A stretch of 64,000 bases of DNA from Spodoptera frugiperda (GCF_023101765.2 NC_064231.1:5656501-5720500); one strand, 5' to 3'; counted from the first letter of the stretch, positions 1 through 14,136 are shown. Numbers and translations are program-made. The notes: generated by a model from the sequence alone, not told the origin.

Positions 1-3000
1 ATGAATTATAAAACATATCGTTTATGTCACCCCGCGTCCACACTACGAGGAACGAGTATCACTCAACTGTCAACACTCGTGTTGTAGTCGAACTGTTTGA
101 TCTCGGGGTATATTCCTTGTACCCTGTAGTATCTATTTGAACAAAAAGGTGTCCATGTCGAGAGATCGGGCTGTATATAAGTATAATGTATGTATGCGGC
201 GGCGGTGATGTCGGCAGCGGGCGCAGTGAGGCGCGGCTCGCGTGCGGCCCCGTCTCCCGCCAATGATTATGAAGTATGAACGGATCAATTTCACAGCTGC
301 CGCTCAAAGCCGCCGCCCGAGCCTCCCCTCCCGGTGCACGTACATACTGCGCCACTGAAACTGCTCGCGCGCCATAGCCTGCAAACACATGCTCTGTTTA
401 ACCGCAGCAACATGCAGTCTGTAAAGTGTGTACGGTACATAATTCCAGTCTGTGGAAAAATATGCATGGCAGGCGCGGTGGAGATAATAATGAAATGGCA
501 GGTATCGCTTCACTCATCGACGTGGCGTTTCATACCCCGCGGCTGTATTATGGTAAGTTCGAGCCGCGCTCGAGGTTACTTCACTCAATTTGCGCCGTTA
601 GCGGCGCGGCCTCCATTTTTCACAGTTATCGAACAATTTCCCGGAGCTCTGTGAAACGACTCTAAATAAGAGTTTGTTCAATTTATTTTCCTCTTTTGAT
701 CGTATTTCCTCATTCGCAGGCAGGTATGTCCTAGTATCTGATGTTATGGCAGAAGTCACTGGTTTGAATAATGAGGCAATAGGCAGGCGATGCATGTTTC
801 ACATGATGATAACTTTCGCCGTGTGGCACTGGTCCACCTCGACAGGTCGTACACACGTCGGGCTCGACTCGCGGCATGTAAATAAGATATCGAGCGCGCG
901 GCGCGGCCGGTAATTACCCTAACTAATGACACGCGTAAATGGTGTTTATGCGAACAACATGGCGTACATGGCGACGCAACATGTAGTTATGAGTTAGTGG
1001 CTCTCCTCGCCGCGCCGTGTACGGGCACAGCTATGCAGCGCCTGCGGCCACTAGCTGCTACTGGAACCGCCGCTTGCCTCACCTCGACGCGGCGCACTCG
1101 CCTCTATTCGTTTACGAGGGATACGGTGTGTGGTTCGACATACTCGCGGGATTTGTCACGTTCTCCGATGGCCCGTTGGTCGCACTAGCTACAAAGTGAA
1201 TCATCAATCTGAAAAGAGTAATCCACGTATAGTTTAGCTGAGACGTCGTACAACAACGACTCTTCCGGCTGCTGGTACTTTAATTAAACGTGCATAAATT
1301 ACAGCGCGCTCGTAAATCAATCGGCGATGGCCGGCGCGGCGGCGGTGGTATGCGGCGGCGAGCGGTGGACGTGCGGGAGACGCGCGGGACGCGTGCGGCT
1401 GTCGCGCGGGCGGCGAGCGGGCGCGCCGCGGCAGCGTGAGCGTGGCTATTATTACGCCGAGTGCTGAATGGATGTGGCGCGGCGCTGGACCGACAGATAA
1501 CTTCAAACGCGCGTTGCTCGCATTCTAGTGCGCGGCGCTCGGCCATCGTCGTCGTCTTGTACATGTATATTGCTGCTGGTGCCGCGGCCCACGAGGCTGC
1601 GTGTGATTGATGCGCCGCGCGACACCTTCCACACACGCGCTGTATCCACTGCCCGCAGCTATACTACCCTACATTCATGGACTTGGCTACTACTATGGTC
1701 GCCACTCGCCCTGCATGCTACCTCTAGAGTGTACACTGTTAGTATTTGGTGTATGACCAAATGTCTGCTCCGTCTGCTAATGAGGTGATGAGCTGTCAGC
1801 CACTTGTTTGACGATCGCCTGACAGTTATTGGCGGCCGACGCGACATCATCTCTATGTCTAAACGCATATCAATGCTGCACTCTATCAAAGTCATCTGTT
1901 TTAGACACAAATAGTTTGGCAAATTGATGGCAATCATGTGGCCGCCGCTGTAATGTAGCGTGCACTCCGCGTCACAGCCACACTGGTACATGCACGACGC
2001 GCCCACTCGTGCATCGGATGGATGAGTTCATGCAATAGCCGTCACCGCAAACAAGGCGTGCGTCTGTTAGGTTTAGTGCTAGCACCTTGTTAACACAGTG
2101 TCGTGTGTAGCGTGTGGCGGCACATGTCGCGGCGCGGGCGCGCAGTCCTCGCTGAGCCGTTACAGTCCCACTACAGTTGGCAGTCGCTGCACGCGCCGCG
2201 CGCCGCCACTGACATATTGATGTACTGCGCACTTCATTTACAATAACGCATTGCCAATGTATTTATAGCACTCTCAGCGCAGCGCTCTTCCGATAGGCTC
2301 TACGTAATTACGTGTTACGTACAATATGCACAATATACTCGACCCCGGCCGTTCCCAGAATTACTTCACAATAAAATGAATATGACCTAAAGCTCCAATA
2401 AACTACATAGAACAAAGCTCCTCTGGCAGGCCAATGAACTGTGATTTCAATATGTGACAGATTTATCGACGAGCTAACTGATGTTAACTGCTATCTCACG
2501 TCTTTCGCGGAAGTCTGCAGCCGGCCTCGAGCAATCGATCGCTTGCATATATAATATTAGTCAGGTATAGTATACACGGCTACACGAGGTACCTACGAGA
2601 CACGGCATTAGCAACATTTTTCGAAGAAATGCTACAGTAGGAGTGTTTCTTCGATTTTATGGGTTTTTAGCGTTCTACTTAGGTATTATTGTGAAACCGA
2701 GCGCGGCGCGGGCGGTGACAGGCGACGGGTTCTCGGAATTAGAGTCGGTCCGATCGAAACATTTCTGTGAATCCGCAGGTTCTCACGCGGCCTCTCGTAC
2801 CGCTACATTATGTGCCGGAGTCGCTCCTACCCCCGTCGGGTGGTGGATGCACCGGCAGCTCGGTGGCGGTGGCGTGCAGCATGCCCGGCACGGTGTGGGC
2901 ACGGTGTGGGCACGGTGTGGGCAGTGCGGGCCGCGGGCTGGCGGCGCGCCAGCGGAGCCGCCCTCCGCGGCACTACATCACGCCACGTCACGCGCCGACC

Positions 3001-4939
3001 GCTTCAAATATTCGCCGTTTCAATTAGAAATTTGCCAAACAGCCGAATAACAACGTTAATTGAGTACATACGTCGGATGCCATCGCCGACATTCCGCTAT
3101 CGAGTGTAACGTTTTAAAACGGCGCAGGGATTAGTCGGTATCAGATCGTTTGTAGTTTAATTTGTTACATAAAGAATATAATAGGAGTCGTGAGAGAAAG
3201 GGCTGCGCACCCGAGAGGAAGATGAATGACAACAAAGGCGCGCGATTGTCTCCGCGGGACGAGGGCGCGCGGCCGCTCCCGGCGCGCATCATCAAAGCAA
3301 ATATGCGGATCGTCGGAGGATCGCTGTCGCCGCGAAAAAACTAATAAAAGGCAATATTACACGCGCAAATATATCGCCCGAGACGAGAGAGGGTCGCCTC
3401 GCTCCGCGCCCCCGCCCGCGCCCCTGCGCCCCCACCCCTCTGCGTGCCATGCGTGACACGCGAAACCTGCGCGCTTCTTTTATGCTCTATCCACTGAATT
3501 TCAGCAGTCACCGTATGTGTTATACAGATATGGGTACTATATATCTACGAGCAAATGGCTCTACATGAGCTCATTCTACGGCGTCATCTATCACTAGGCC
3601 CTAGCGCGGTGCAGCCGGCAGGACGCGGGGCGCGGGGGGGAGGCGCAGGGGCACGGCGAGGGGCACCTACTTGCACTCGACTGACTCAATAAGCACATAC
3701 CACTTGCACCGAAACAAATTAAAAATCAAATAATGTTGTGTGTAGCGAATTAGGAGAGGAGCACTTACTGACTGCGCCCGTAGGGTTGAACGTAAATGTT
3801 TATAGAAAGTAATGATGGGCTCCATCAAATACTTCCTGTGGAGAAATAACGCTCCCAATGGAATGGAGAGTATCTCAGCAAAACTAAGCCAAGTCTAAGG
3901 TTCTGTACTGTACATTCTTGAGTGATATATACCTTGTTAGATTTTATGTGACCGGCAGTTAAACGTTCTAATTTTTAATTGTTATGTCGACTTAAAGAGA
4001 CATGGGCTTACGTTACAAGGACTTCCTGTTCCATAAATATATTTAATTTTTGTTAAAATATTCTTTAAAAATGTCCGTACTATTCCTCGCAGAAGGTGGT
4101 ATAGTGTACCTACTTCCAGTCGCCACACAAAACAAGTGGAGGTCGGGCGGGTGGCAGCCCTGGCGACGGCGCCGGTAGAACAAGTGCAAGGGTCAGGGCG
4201 GAGCGCGCGTACCCGGCCATGTCCGCGCGGCTAATGAAAAGTTTAATAACGGCGAGCACGTGTGCTCCACTCACCCCTCGCCGCCTTATCTCTCAATGCA
4301 CAATTTATTGAGAGCAATTTGGCATGTCATAAAACCGAATTAATATTGTCCCGGCGAGGCCCGGCCGCCCCGCGCCATTGTCCCGCCAGCGACCTGCTGC
4401 CGGCTGGTGCCATTGTTCGCCGCGGCCCGACACGTGGACCTTCGCTTTCAACTTCACAAAGCGATTGCGAACAACTTTGTCATACCGGCAATATAAGGCA
4501 TTGCAGGAAATGTACACACATACTCTAATGAATAATACAGAATGTCAATGATTAAACGCACTTTGCAATTGTAATGAGATCTCCCGTACAGCCTGTGACT
4601 TAGTTGCAGAGTGCGAGTGGCTTATATCATTACTTCGCACAAATATTTCCAATGCTCTATTCATTTAATGCATTTTCTTATGTTTATGCTACAAGCTACA
4701 ACATACGTACGAGGCTGACATATGCACCGTTTTGTTTGATTCGCAAACAAAGTTTAATTTTAAGGTTGTGTGCAGATAACGGCTGCACTGGAGACAAAAA
4801 TCAATCAGACGCATTAACTCACAGATGAAGATCAAAATTGTTATGATACTTTTCGAAGTATTCACATTTTACTTAAAGTAATCAGGTCTCATGTAGACTT
4901 AGACTTCTAATCCATGATGTCCAGGCCTAATTTTACTAA
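1..4939. other. gene-free stretch, GC-rich islets in AT-rich DNA
   Basis: No frame in this stretch resembles a known protein; the open frames come from GC-rich composition. It holds an 11-bp tandem repeat (2889-2921) and a G-rich islet (3621-3660). It lies 29-34 kb beyond the vg 3' end. Confidence 0.6.
2889..2921. repeat. 11-bp tandem repeat, three exact copies
   Basis: CACGGTGTGGG is repeated three times without mismatch, followed by a diverged CAGTGCGGG. Confidence 0.85.
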
Positions 4940-5022
4940 GCTTCATCATCAGCCGAGAGATGTCCACTGCTGAACAAAGGCCTCCCCCTTAGTCCTCCAC
5001 GTAGAACAACAAGCCGCCACCT
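4940..5022. mobile_element. lepidopteran LINE-type repeat fragment
   Basis: CATCATCAGCCGAGAG, then TCCACTGCTGAACAAAGG and CCTCCCCCTTAGTCCTCCACG, is a segment I recognise as very common in moth and butterfly genomes, usually as scraps of non-LTR elements. Only about 80 bp is left and no reading frame can be assigned. Confidence 0.55.
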
Positions 5023-5069
5023 GTTATTATTTATTTATTACTCAGCTTAGTTGTGGTAAAATACTACAG

Positions 5070-5145
5070 CCGTAACTCGTAGCGCATAGTTCGTAGCACG
5101 TAGCTCGTAGTAAGTAGCGCCTAGCAGCGTTTTCATCGTGCAACC
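5070..5145. repeat. CGTAG-unit repeat, single arm (copy 1)
   Basis: It starts TACTACAGCCGTAACTCGTA and continues as imperfect 9-11-bp units built on CGTAG. The start is nearly identical to the copy at 41744, and related units occur at 32577-32815. Here only one arm is present, without the complementary arm that the other two copies have. Confidence 0.7.
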
Positions 5146-5149
5146 GCGT

Positions 5150-5929
5150 ACCCAACTGATAAATCGGCCATACTTAAAGAGTTTACAAATTCTATACCTT
5201 GTCTACGAGATCAATAGCGACGATCTACATGTATTGTCTCGTCTTGGCAATATTTTACATGAATTTAATTCATAATCTTGCTCTGGACCTCAAACACGGC
5301 AACTAACAGTCGTATCGTACCACGCATATGTGCGCACTACAGTAACCGAGGGTAATGTGTGATTCAGTCAGAAACATGGCCTGTAATGGAGCAGCACTGA
5401 TACGACATTATTACACAATGAGCCGCCGCGGCAGGCGTGAGCACACAGGACGCAGCACACGCTGCGACACAGTGCGCCAGCGTGTCGCGCCGTGCGGGCG
5501 TCGGGCGGGAGAGTGTCGCGCCGCGTCGGCTGGTGGAACACTGCGCCCGGCGCGGCACGGCGCCGTGTTTGTCAGCTCAGTGAGCGTGAAATGGAGCGCG
5601 ACCCGCCGATTGTATTAATGAAAAGCGTCTTGAGGACATTATCGAGCTCTACAGCCATCACGCCGAGCACTGCCGCGCCGCGCCCGGGGGGACTTAACTG
5701 CTTGTGTAACTGTTTTATATTTGCTTAGCATTTTCCTTGTACTCAACGAAGGCTTCAAACGGTATACTTCCTGGTAGCTGGTAGGTGAGGCAGTATAAAT
5801 AAGTACATTAATCAGCATTTGAAATGTACAAGCTTATATTTATATAGGAGTCAGTGCGTTGACACTGAATCAGTGCAGACAATGTTTACATAATCGACAT
5901 CTGTGTCAAACAGAAGAAGGACAGCTTAA
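5150..5929. other. no gene seen; GC-rich islet
   Basis: The GC-rich block at 5400-5700 gives open frames on both strands, which is the mark of composition and not coding. Nothing else is recognisable. Confidence 0.55.
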
Positions 5930-7243
5930 TCTATATATATAAAACTCTTTCGTTACTGAGTGATTGACTGACTGACTGACAGACAACGCACAGTCGAAAC
6001 TACTGGTCGTAGACAGCTGAAATTTGGAATGTAGGTTCCTTGGGATATGTAGGGGAGCACTAAGAAAGGATTTTGGAAATTCAACCCCCAAGGGGGGAAA
6101 AGGGGTAAAAACGTTTCTATGAAAAATCTTATTCCTTGGGTTTATAAACTTGAAACTTGGCATGAACACGTACATAGGCAAGTAAATATGTTTGACATTA
6201 TAAGTTTTTTCAAACTACCCTCCAATCGTGATTTAGGGGTGCGATTGGGTGACTGATTTATTAACGCACAGCCGAAACCGCTCGGTATAGGAAGGAGTCT
6301 GAGATTTTGAACAGAGGTTCCTTTAGTAACATAAGTGAGCACTAAGAAGGGATTTTTGAAATGTCAACCCCAAGGGGGGGAACGGGATAAACTGAGCCGG
6401 GGCTGCGGGAAAGTTCTAACGAGATACCGTGGCCCCGGAACGCAAAGGGCAACTGAAGGAACGAGGTGGGTTTTAGTCAGTAAAAGTCTGACACTCCCTT
6501 CCGTTCCACCCAGAGCGGGAGAGGTCATTTGATGATTTCCCATCCTAAAAAAACAAGACTTTGTATGACAACTTTCAGTCGTCTCTTTAACATACATAAT
6601 TATGTACATACATGCATAACATTAATAACATCACGCCTTTAAATCCCTATTTTGTGTTAACACTACCCATACAAACAGCTAAAAGGAAACAAGTGAAGAG
6701 ACGAACATTCATTTTCACCTAAATTCATTGAACAGACATTTTCACCTAAATTCTTAACGTTAATGAGATTTACTTTTTATTATCAGGTCAACCTAATAGC
6801 CTCACATGTACGTATAACTTCGTAAGAATTTTCTTTCAACTCCTAACCGTTGAGGAGTTGTACCTTCCATCATCAGCTCATTCACATGGGATGATGACTA
6901 TCAGACGCAAATACTTAAACAGATCTATGAAATTGTCAAAAACGTAATTGCCTGTAAATTTGAGGTTTGCCCTTGATTTCCCTGGAATACCATCATCAGA
7001 TCCTGACTAGGTAACAACGGGACCAACTTGAAAGTATACTCTACCGAACAAAAAAAGAATCACGTAAATCGATTTCAAACATTCACCATTAGAAAGCTAC
7101 ATCATCCCTGAGTAACACAGGCTATATTTAATTCCAGTTGTAACAAGATTTCAGCCTGTGGAAGAAAAAGCCCTGTCGAGATCATTAAAAAACGCTATAT
7201 ATAACCGAATTACACGTGGGCGAAGCCGCGGGCGGAAAGCTAG
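5930..7243 (+). mobile_element. non-autonomous Helitron with nested repeat insertions
   Basis: Helitrons are rolling-circle DNA transposons that insert between A and T, start with TC and end in a hairpin plus CTRR. Here the left end is A then TCTATATATATAAAACTC and the right end is a GTGGGCGAAGCCGCG stem-loop followed by GGCGGAAAGCTAG and then T. There is no RepHel gene. The first 450 bp (TGACTGACTGACAGACAACG, AAATTTGGAATGTAGGTTCC) and last 200 bp are typical of a lepidopteran family. The middle holds a family-C repeat (6395-6545) and a scrap of the tRNA-SINE tail (about 6600-6650), both later insertions. Confidence 0.75.
6395..6545 (+). mobile_element. interspersed repeat family C, copy 1 (nested in the Helitron)
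   Basis: Shares GTCAGTAAAAGTCTGACACT and a following C-rich, GAG-rich hairpin with copies at 42309-42470, 51745-51830 and 63120-63235. Non-coding. Its insertion splits the Helitron. Confidence 0.6.
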
Positions 7244-8562
7244 TAAGAATATATGTAACTAATAATACTAATACAATATTTTATAACGTTTTATTGATTT
7301 TTTGTTATTATGCATGAAATAAAATGCAATAGCCATCGCCGTCGAATAACATTTAGATTAACCAACAATTATTCCTAATGCGAGTAAATAAAAGAGTACT
7401 AACTCGTTTCCAAGTGTTGTAATATTACACTTTGACTTTAGCTAATACACACCCTTTACCCCCAACCGTACCCAACAGGTATAAATGTCACTTTTGTCTG
7501 TCTGTCTATCTTTCTTGGTCAGGCTGTATGTTATAAACTGTGGTAGCTAGACAGTTTAGATACACATAACACAAAATTAAACGCGATTAGACTTACTGTA
7601 ATTGTATATTATAACTAACGACAGTTGCGTCTTACTGACATGCAGCAGCAGTACGTAGGGCCCAGGCGGAGCCCGGGATGTGACCCACGACGGGAACCAA
7701 AGCAATGATAAATAGATAAACACAAAGGTGATGCTGCGGTGGCTCCTCGGCCGCGGCTATTGTCGGAGTGACAACATGCAAATAGCAGTCGGTATCAGTG
7801 CACGTGGTGACGCGGCCGGCGCTAATTGTACTGCAAACGAAGGGGAGCGCCATTGTGCGCCCGAGCAGGCTACACACGTACTCGTATTCATTGCACTCAC
7901 CATTTATTGGAACTTATTAAATTCATCGCTTGATTTATTGTAGCGCCGTGACGCACGCGCCGTCCCGCACATTATTCAACTTTATTAACTTGTGCCCCTT
8001 CCCGGGTGCTCTCTGCTCTTATACGCAAATTAATTCTAATTTGTTTGATGCATGTACCTATGGTGAAACTACTCAAATTACGTACTGCTCCAACATTATG
8101 ACTTGTACCTAAATATGAATATGATGGACATCAGATGACAATGCCAACTTGGTAGGTACTTCAGAGACAGACTGCAACACGATCACTTCATCCCGTATTA
8201 GGTACACCGACGGCGGTGGTACCAATGGCACCTACTATTGCGTTGAGTTGGAAATATTAAAAATATTTATTCACAATTACCGGAAAAAAACATTTTTCGC
8301 TGCCTTTTAGTGTAACTATTTTTAAATTAGTTGTAATCGTTGTAATGTCGATAAATGAAGATTGGGCAATATAAATCCGTTACATTTATCATCCTGTATA
8401 GATCTGAATGTGCGCAGCATTACATATGAAGAAAACGAATGAAAGTAGAGTACAACAATGTACATCATAATTATGATTCTGACGTCACATTCGTGCTAAG
8501 TACTACTTACTAGCACAGCGCGTGCGCGGTAACTTGATCCTATCCTGGAGGTGTGTACTTTA
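7244..8562. other. no gene seen
   Basis: AT-rich DNA, then a GC-richer block at 7640-7900 with antiparallel chance frames. Around 7490-7530 a CTGTCTGTCTATCTTTC tract looks like repeat debris. Confidence 0.5.
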
Positions 8563-8852
8563 GTGTGGGAGAGCCATGCTTTGGCACGAATGGGCCGGCT
8601 CGACCGGAGTGACAGAAAACCGACGTGAAACCACGCTTGCGTTGTGTTTCGTTTGTGTGAGTGAGGTTACCGGAGGCTCAATTACCCATCTTCCCAATTT
8701 TTATAATCCCCGATTCCCTAACAACTCTAAAATTCTAAACCCCCAAAAGGTCGGCAACGCACTTTTAACGCTTTTGGTGTTTCATGTGTATTGCTTATCA
8801 TCAGATGATCCGTCTGCTCCTTTACCGGCTTATGCCATAAAAAAGAAGGTCA
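8563..8852 (+). mobile_element. interspersed repeat family A, copy 1
   Basis: Begins GTGTGGGAGAGCCATGCTTT and GGCACGAATGGGCCGGCTCG, and ends with TTACCGGCTTATGCCATAAA. The same block order (CACGAATGGGCC, GTTGTGTTTCG, GTGAGGTTACCGGAGG, then the TACCATCAG-type tail) recurs at 31733, 42474 (reverse) and 61076. No long frame. The tail resembles the 3' end of the jockey-like LINE at 23.4 kb, so it may be mobilised by it (inference). Confidence 0.65.
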
Positions 8853-11800
8853 CTTTATTGTCACAGATTGTATCGAACTTGAAATGGTGAAGAAGTTAAT
8901 GAAGTCATGATGGATCGTAAAACATGGTTCCAAAATAAAGTGTCAAGATAATTTTGCACGTTTCACGCAATGGTACATTTTATATGTACTAGTGAACTTG
9001 GTCTGTCGGGCTGTAACTACGTAGGTACCTGGATGGAACAAGTCATTGTGATATCGGTGTAACGCGGCCGAACTAGTTCATGATTAGGGCAGTCGCTGGG
9101 TAGTTGCGCGACGCGACGTGGTGACAGGAGAAGACGAATGCAGTGAGCGCTCGGTGCGCGGTGCCCCGCGGCGCTCTGCATGGGAACCGAACCGCGCACA
9201 AAAACACCTAGATCTGTATCTATCAGCCACACATCAATCTTTGGACGGAACCACTGCCTGCCCCCGCCCCGCCGCCCGCCGCCCGCGCCTGCCCGGCGAG
9301 ACAAGCGATCGTTTGTTACTCGCGTATAAATAATGATTGAATAATGACAACAGACACGACGGATCCTCCAAATAGCGGATTGCTTCGTCATGTTGGACAG
9401 GACAGCCGCTGTGCCGCTGTGTCGCCGCTGTGTCGGATCAATGGACGTGTCACAGCGCGCCAGCGACATTTCCAGTACGTACACACCTATACTTGCCCTA
9501 AACCTACTTCCCCGTCACTAGTCCTGTAATAGACCTAACACGCACCACGCCGAGCCCCCAAGTACAGCCGCAGTCGCCATGTCTCCTCCGCCCGGCGGCC
9601 GCAGTTCGCCACGAATTAATTCCCCACGTTACATTTACCCCGAGCCGCGCGAGTCGCGACGGTAAGTTCTCACAGACATGTACAATTTTAAAAATGTCCG
9701 CGGGTAGGCTTTCGCATTCGATTCCCATCGGGTCGTGTGAGATGTCCACAGATAAGCTCGATAAATTTAATTAAATGTCTCGGAGTGGTCTCACGAGTAT
9801 GCCGACGAGGCGCGGGGCGCGGGGGCGCGGGGGCGCGGGATTGAGCTGAAGCTACTCAAGCCGCAGCCGGACAGGAGTGGCGAGGGCAGGCAAATTTGTT
9901 TGGTCCCGAGTTCGGTCCACTTGTATTAATTAAGTGCGGTGCGGCGGCTCCACAAAGACGCCATAACTACACCGCGCTACGTAAAAATACGTTTCTCGAG
10001 CTTCGACCGGACAGCGGCCGCAGGGCTGCCGCACTCCGTGTCACATACAGAAACTGCTTCTGCCCGTGCCTCTATCCAATTACTTGCATTTCAAACTCAT
10101 AGAATAATAGTAGCTACGAACCTACAGAGGAAGGAGTCTTAATCTAAAGTGTGAACAATGTTTAACATCGTGTTTAATTTTCATCAATGTGCAAGTCACG
10201 TGAATTGACTTGTGTTCAATTTACCGCCAATATTCGGTTGGCCAAGTTTTAACCGACTGCTCCCTTCTGTAGTGTAATACCAACAGTCCGGTTCATGGAG
10301 CCATAGTGCCATAGCCTCGGTCACATCCGATGATCCTGCCACCACGCCACGGGAGTAGTTACAGAGAATGAATTAGAATTTGATTCGGAGAAGGTTGTGT
10401 CTTCGTAATAATATCTATGATCATGCCTATGATGAACGAGCGTACATAGTTACATAGGTAATACCTAAGATCTAGATAATGTGGGTACAATATGTAAAAC
10501 ATTCAAGAATATTTATCATACATTAGTATGGGATTCTCTTAATTTGTAATTTATACAAAATCCATTTGCAGCCAGCAGTAACGAACATACGGCAATGAGA
10601 GGCAGTATATGTACTTGTATACGAGAATTATTGTTTGTACTGAAGGTAACCGCTGTCGGGGCAATGAAACGAAAATTGTGATTAAACTGTTTAATGAAAC
10701 CTGAAAACTGAATTAGATAGGAACTCCCAAGAAGCTACATACATTACTTAAAATAAATGTAAAGCAAGTTTGTAATATTAACTTTAAATCACACCCGTGA
10801 ACTGTCCATACCTTCCGTAAACACTCCACCTGGTGCATACTATATACTGCCTAAATATTGTACTACAACGGCACTCGCATTTCACGCATTGCCGATTTAT
10901 AATATTGGTTTAGTATCTCGCACACAACCGCCCGCCTGCAGGCAACCCGCAGTAGTACCACGCCGCGCCGACTGATCCTGCTGCACAGCGCGTGTTGCGT
11001 GGCTGATATGTTTATTAGAGCCGCGCGCCGTCGCCACTGGGAGCCGGCAGATGTCCCTGCACTTCCCCATATCTCGCATATCTGAATAGATAGCTCTCTA
11101 ATTTTATTACTCCCCACTTTTAAACATTTTTGACGTTTCCAAGAACAGTTTGCTTCACAACTGTAACTCATTAGTCAAATCCAATGAATGCAACCCGTCG
11201 ACCAATTCCAATAACTAAGACTGTAGACTAATATCTACATAATATCTCTTTCCTTATGCGAGGGAAAGGGTTATGGAACCAAAACCTTTCTAGTGGTTTA
11301 CATGGTTATATCCTTCAAAATTCATTTTACTTGTTTTTCTCATTGTAGGTTTAGAATAGTCAACGTTTCAAAGATTTTGCCTTTATACATAGACTACTAG
11401 ACAATAAGTACATATTTATGAAAATGTTAACCTAACTCATCAGTCAGTGATGGTGCAGTTGTATTGCTGCGTGGTGTGTGAGTACATCTGGGAATGTAGA
11501 CTATTGGCGTGTGGGTACTTGTGGGTAGAGGAGAGCCGGCGGCGGCAGCTACCTGACCAGTGACCACCAAACAAAACACGAGGAGCGCGGCGCGGCGGCG
11601 GCGGCGGCCACTGCCGGGGAATGTCTGTCAACAAACAAACCAATAATAAACGTTTATCGTGTCACCGATCAGCAGCGGTCCTAAACCAAGCAATATTTAT
11701 TGATGCGCGCACGTGATTCATGTACTTTTAATACAAACCTTACTAAAGTGACCTTAATCGTTTCCCTGGCTGGTGCGTCCCCACCACCGGCCGTTATAAT

Positions 11801-14090
11801 TTTCGGAAGAGAATTATGTCTCTATCAGTATCGGGCGATCTGGACATTTGTCTAGGATTTATGTCGCGGGCGCGGTCGGTGGGAGCGCGCGCAGTGCGGC
11901 GCAGTGTGGCGCCCGGCCGGCCGCAGGAGCCCACTGACATAAATAATGACGTTTAATAATTGATTAATCGCGGTGCTCCCGTCGCCGGCGATAGTATCGC
12001 ACATACCTGCCTGCAGTCCACACCGCTATAAAGATGAGTCGCTAATTAATTTAAATGAGTAGAGCCCGCCTGCCGCCTGCCTGCCCGGCGGACACAAAAA
12101 GTGGCGGCGCGCGGCAGTATCGTGACATCGCCGCAGCCCGCCGCAGCCCGCGCCACGCACGAATTATACTTGATTTAGATCATATCGATCACTACCGCCG
12201 CCGCCACTCCACTCCTCGCTCTTGGTCGTAGCCTCTGTCTCTCTAGCTCTCAGCACTAGGTACCTGGGTACTATGGTGACTGCGCATACCCAACACGTTT
12301 CTCGCTCTCACTACTAGCTTACTCAGTATGTACAACTCTTACTTAGACCATGACTCGGGAAATATGGTAAGTATACATATAGGTTATAAACCGAATCCAA
12401 AAGTGGATGTAGGTCGATTTGCGAAACGAGAAAAAAACGTATAAAAAGATTCGTCGAATTGAGAACCTGCTCTTTTATTTATCGTCACTTGAAACTATAA
12501 ATTCCAAGTATTAAGTCAGGTCAGGCGGCGTATAGCGACTAATAGTAAAGATTTGAGATGCGAGAAAAAACAACAGAACCCTTTATTGATTTACAAGTAT
12601 CGATGTCGAGCGATAACCCGCAGCCAACCTGCAGCCCCCCGGCAGGCGGCGGCCGCAAGCCGGGGCTGCAGCGCCTAGTAGGCTAATACGCGTACTGTAA
12701 CTGTAACTGACTAAATATGTTGTATTGTGACTAGTGCGTAGCTACACAGATTGGCAGTCAGCAACAGAAACAGTTCTCACGTACAATTTCGTGCAACTGT
12801 CACAACCACAACTAAAGGTTTACGTAGTAGTATATTAACTACCCATCTGCATCTGCATAAGCAGGAGCAGGACCTATTCTCTCATGTCACCTTCGCACAC
12901 TACTGAATATGACTAATGTTTTCGAATAGGTGTCAATTCCCGGCAGTCACGCCGGAGACACTGCAGAGAAGAAAGCAGGCTCCGTTTGCTGCCAACAAGC
13001 CACAGGGACAGGCTACTGTGCACACCGTCCTCGCGGCAGCTTATCTTATCTATTACATTAAAAGCTGCTCCTTAATGTCCACACGTCTCATCACGATGAC
13101 TTGCGGCTACATTAAGCTCTAACCCAACGACATAAAGCTGCTATTCGAATGTAACAGTGTAGCGTGTCTTCCCGCGTGCCTCGTAAAAACAAACGGCTCG
13201 GTATCGACGGCTCCTCGGACCCATTACACGTTATCGAAGTGGCCACTTAATAACAAGTCCTAACTAATTAGGCGGCAGTCGTCTGACGAGCGCGCGCTCC
13301 GCTCCAGGCGACCGCTACCGCGCTGCCACACCACACACCACTCGTTGTACCCACAAGAGCTATATGTTGTACTCGCTTAGCCACGAATCATGCTTTCTTC
13401 ATACATATAATTATATAGGTACTTTTGTTATTTCTGTTTCTACTAGCACTCTGCTGCAACAGTAATGTCCATCCATTTACTGGACATACGGCCCAGTAGA
13501 CGTGCTGCGCTTGCTCAGGTATGGCGGCGAGATGTAGCTACTTAGTTAATGAGCTTGCGACCATTACCGAAACACATGATGAGCTATTAGCTAATTCAGT
13601 GGCTCATTGTGCAGTCGGCGCGCGGCGGTAGTGCGACACGAATGGGTCGCCGCGCTTTATGTTAATTGCCGATAATTGTCGGGCGGGCTCGCGGCGCGGC
13701 CTGGTGCCGAGACAAGATGGCCGCAGCGGATGCGGTAATTGCTTTCGTGGAAACAACCGCGGGCCGCATACAGATTGAAGCGCGCCGTCCGCAAAAACAA
13801 CGGCACGGTGCAATTAGAGGCTCCCCGCTCCCGCACCCGCGCTGCAGCCGCGGCCCGCCCCCGGCCGCCGCGATTAGCGCCTAACCTTGTGACGGATGGA
13901 AGATTTATAGCGAACACACGTGAAACTATGTGTACGACTGCCACGGCCTCCCTACTAGGGCCAGCCGTGCCCCGCCTTCCAGCTGCACCTTCTCTCACCG
14001 CGTCCACTACTCTGCAGAATGCCTTGAGGAAGCCTTCTAATAAAGTAACATCACGGCGTTTCATACTTATCTGAATTGAAGTTCGAACAA
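8853..14090. other. gene-free stretch with several GC-rich, TAATTA-bearing islets
   Basis: No coding segment is supported. GC-rich islets at about 9060-9310, 9540-10040, 11480-11640, 11860-12190, 12600-12680 and 13600-14000 sit next to ATTAATTAA-type motifs. Such alternation fits regulatory DNA near a developmental gene, but no motif proves it. A G-rich run is at 9811-9839. Confidence 0.5.
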
Positions 14091-14136
14091 CCGGACCAGT
14101 CACCTAATCTGTACATAGGTTAGGTGACTAGTCCGG
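14091..14136. repeat. 46-bp near-perfect palindrome
   Basis: CCGGACCAGTCACCTAA (14091-14107) pairs with TTAGGTGACTAGTCCGG (14120-14136), 16 of 17 positions, around a 12-nt loop. Confidence 0.85.
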
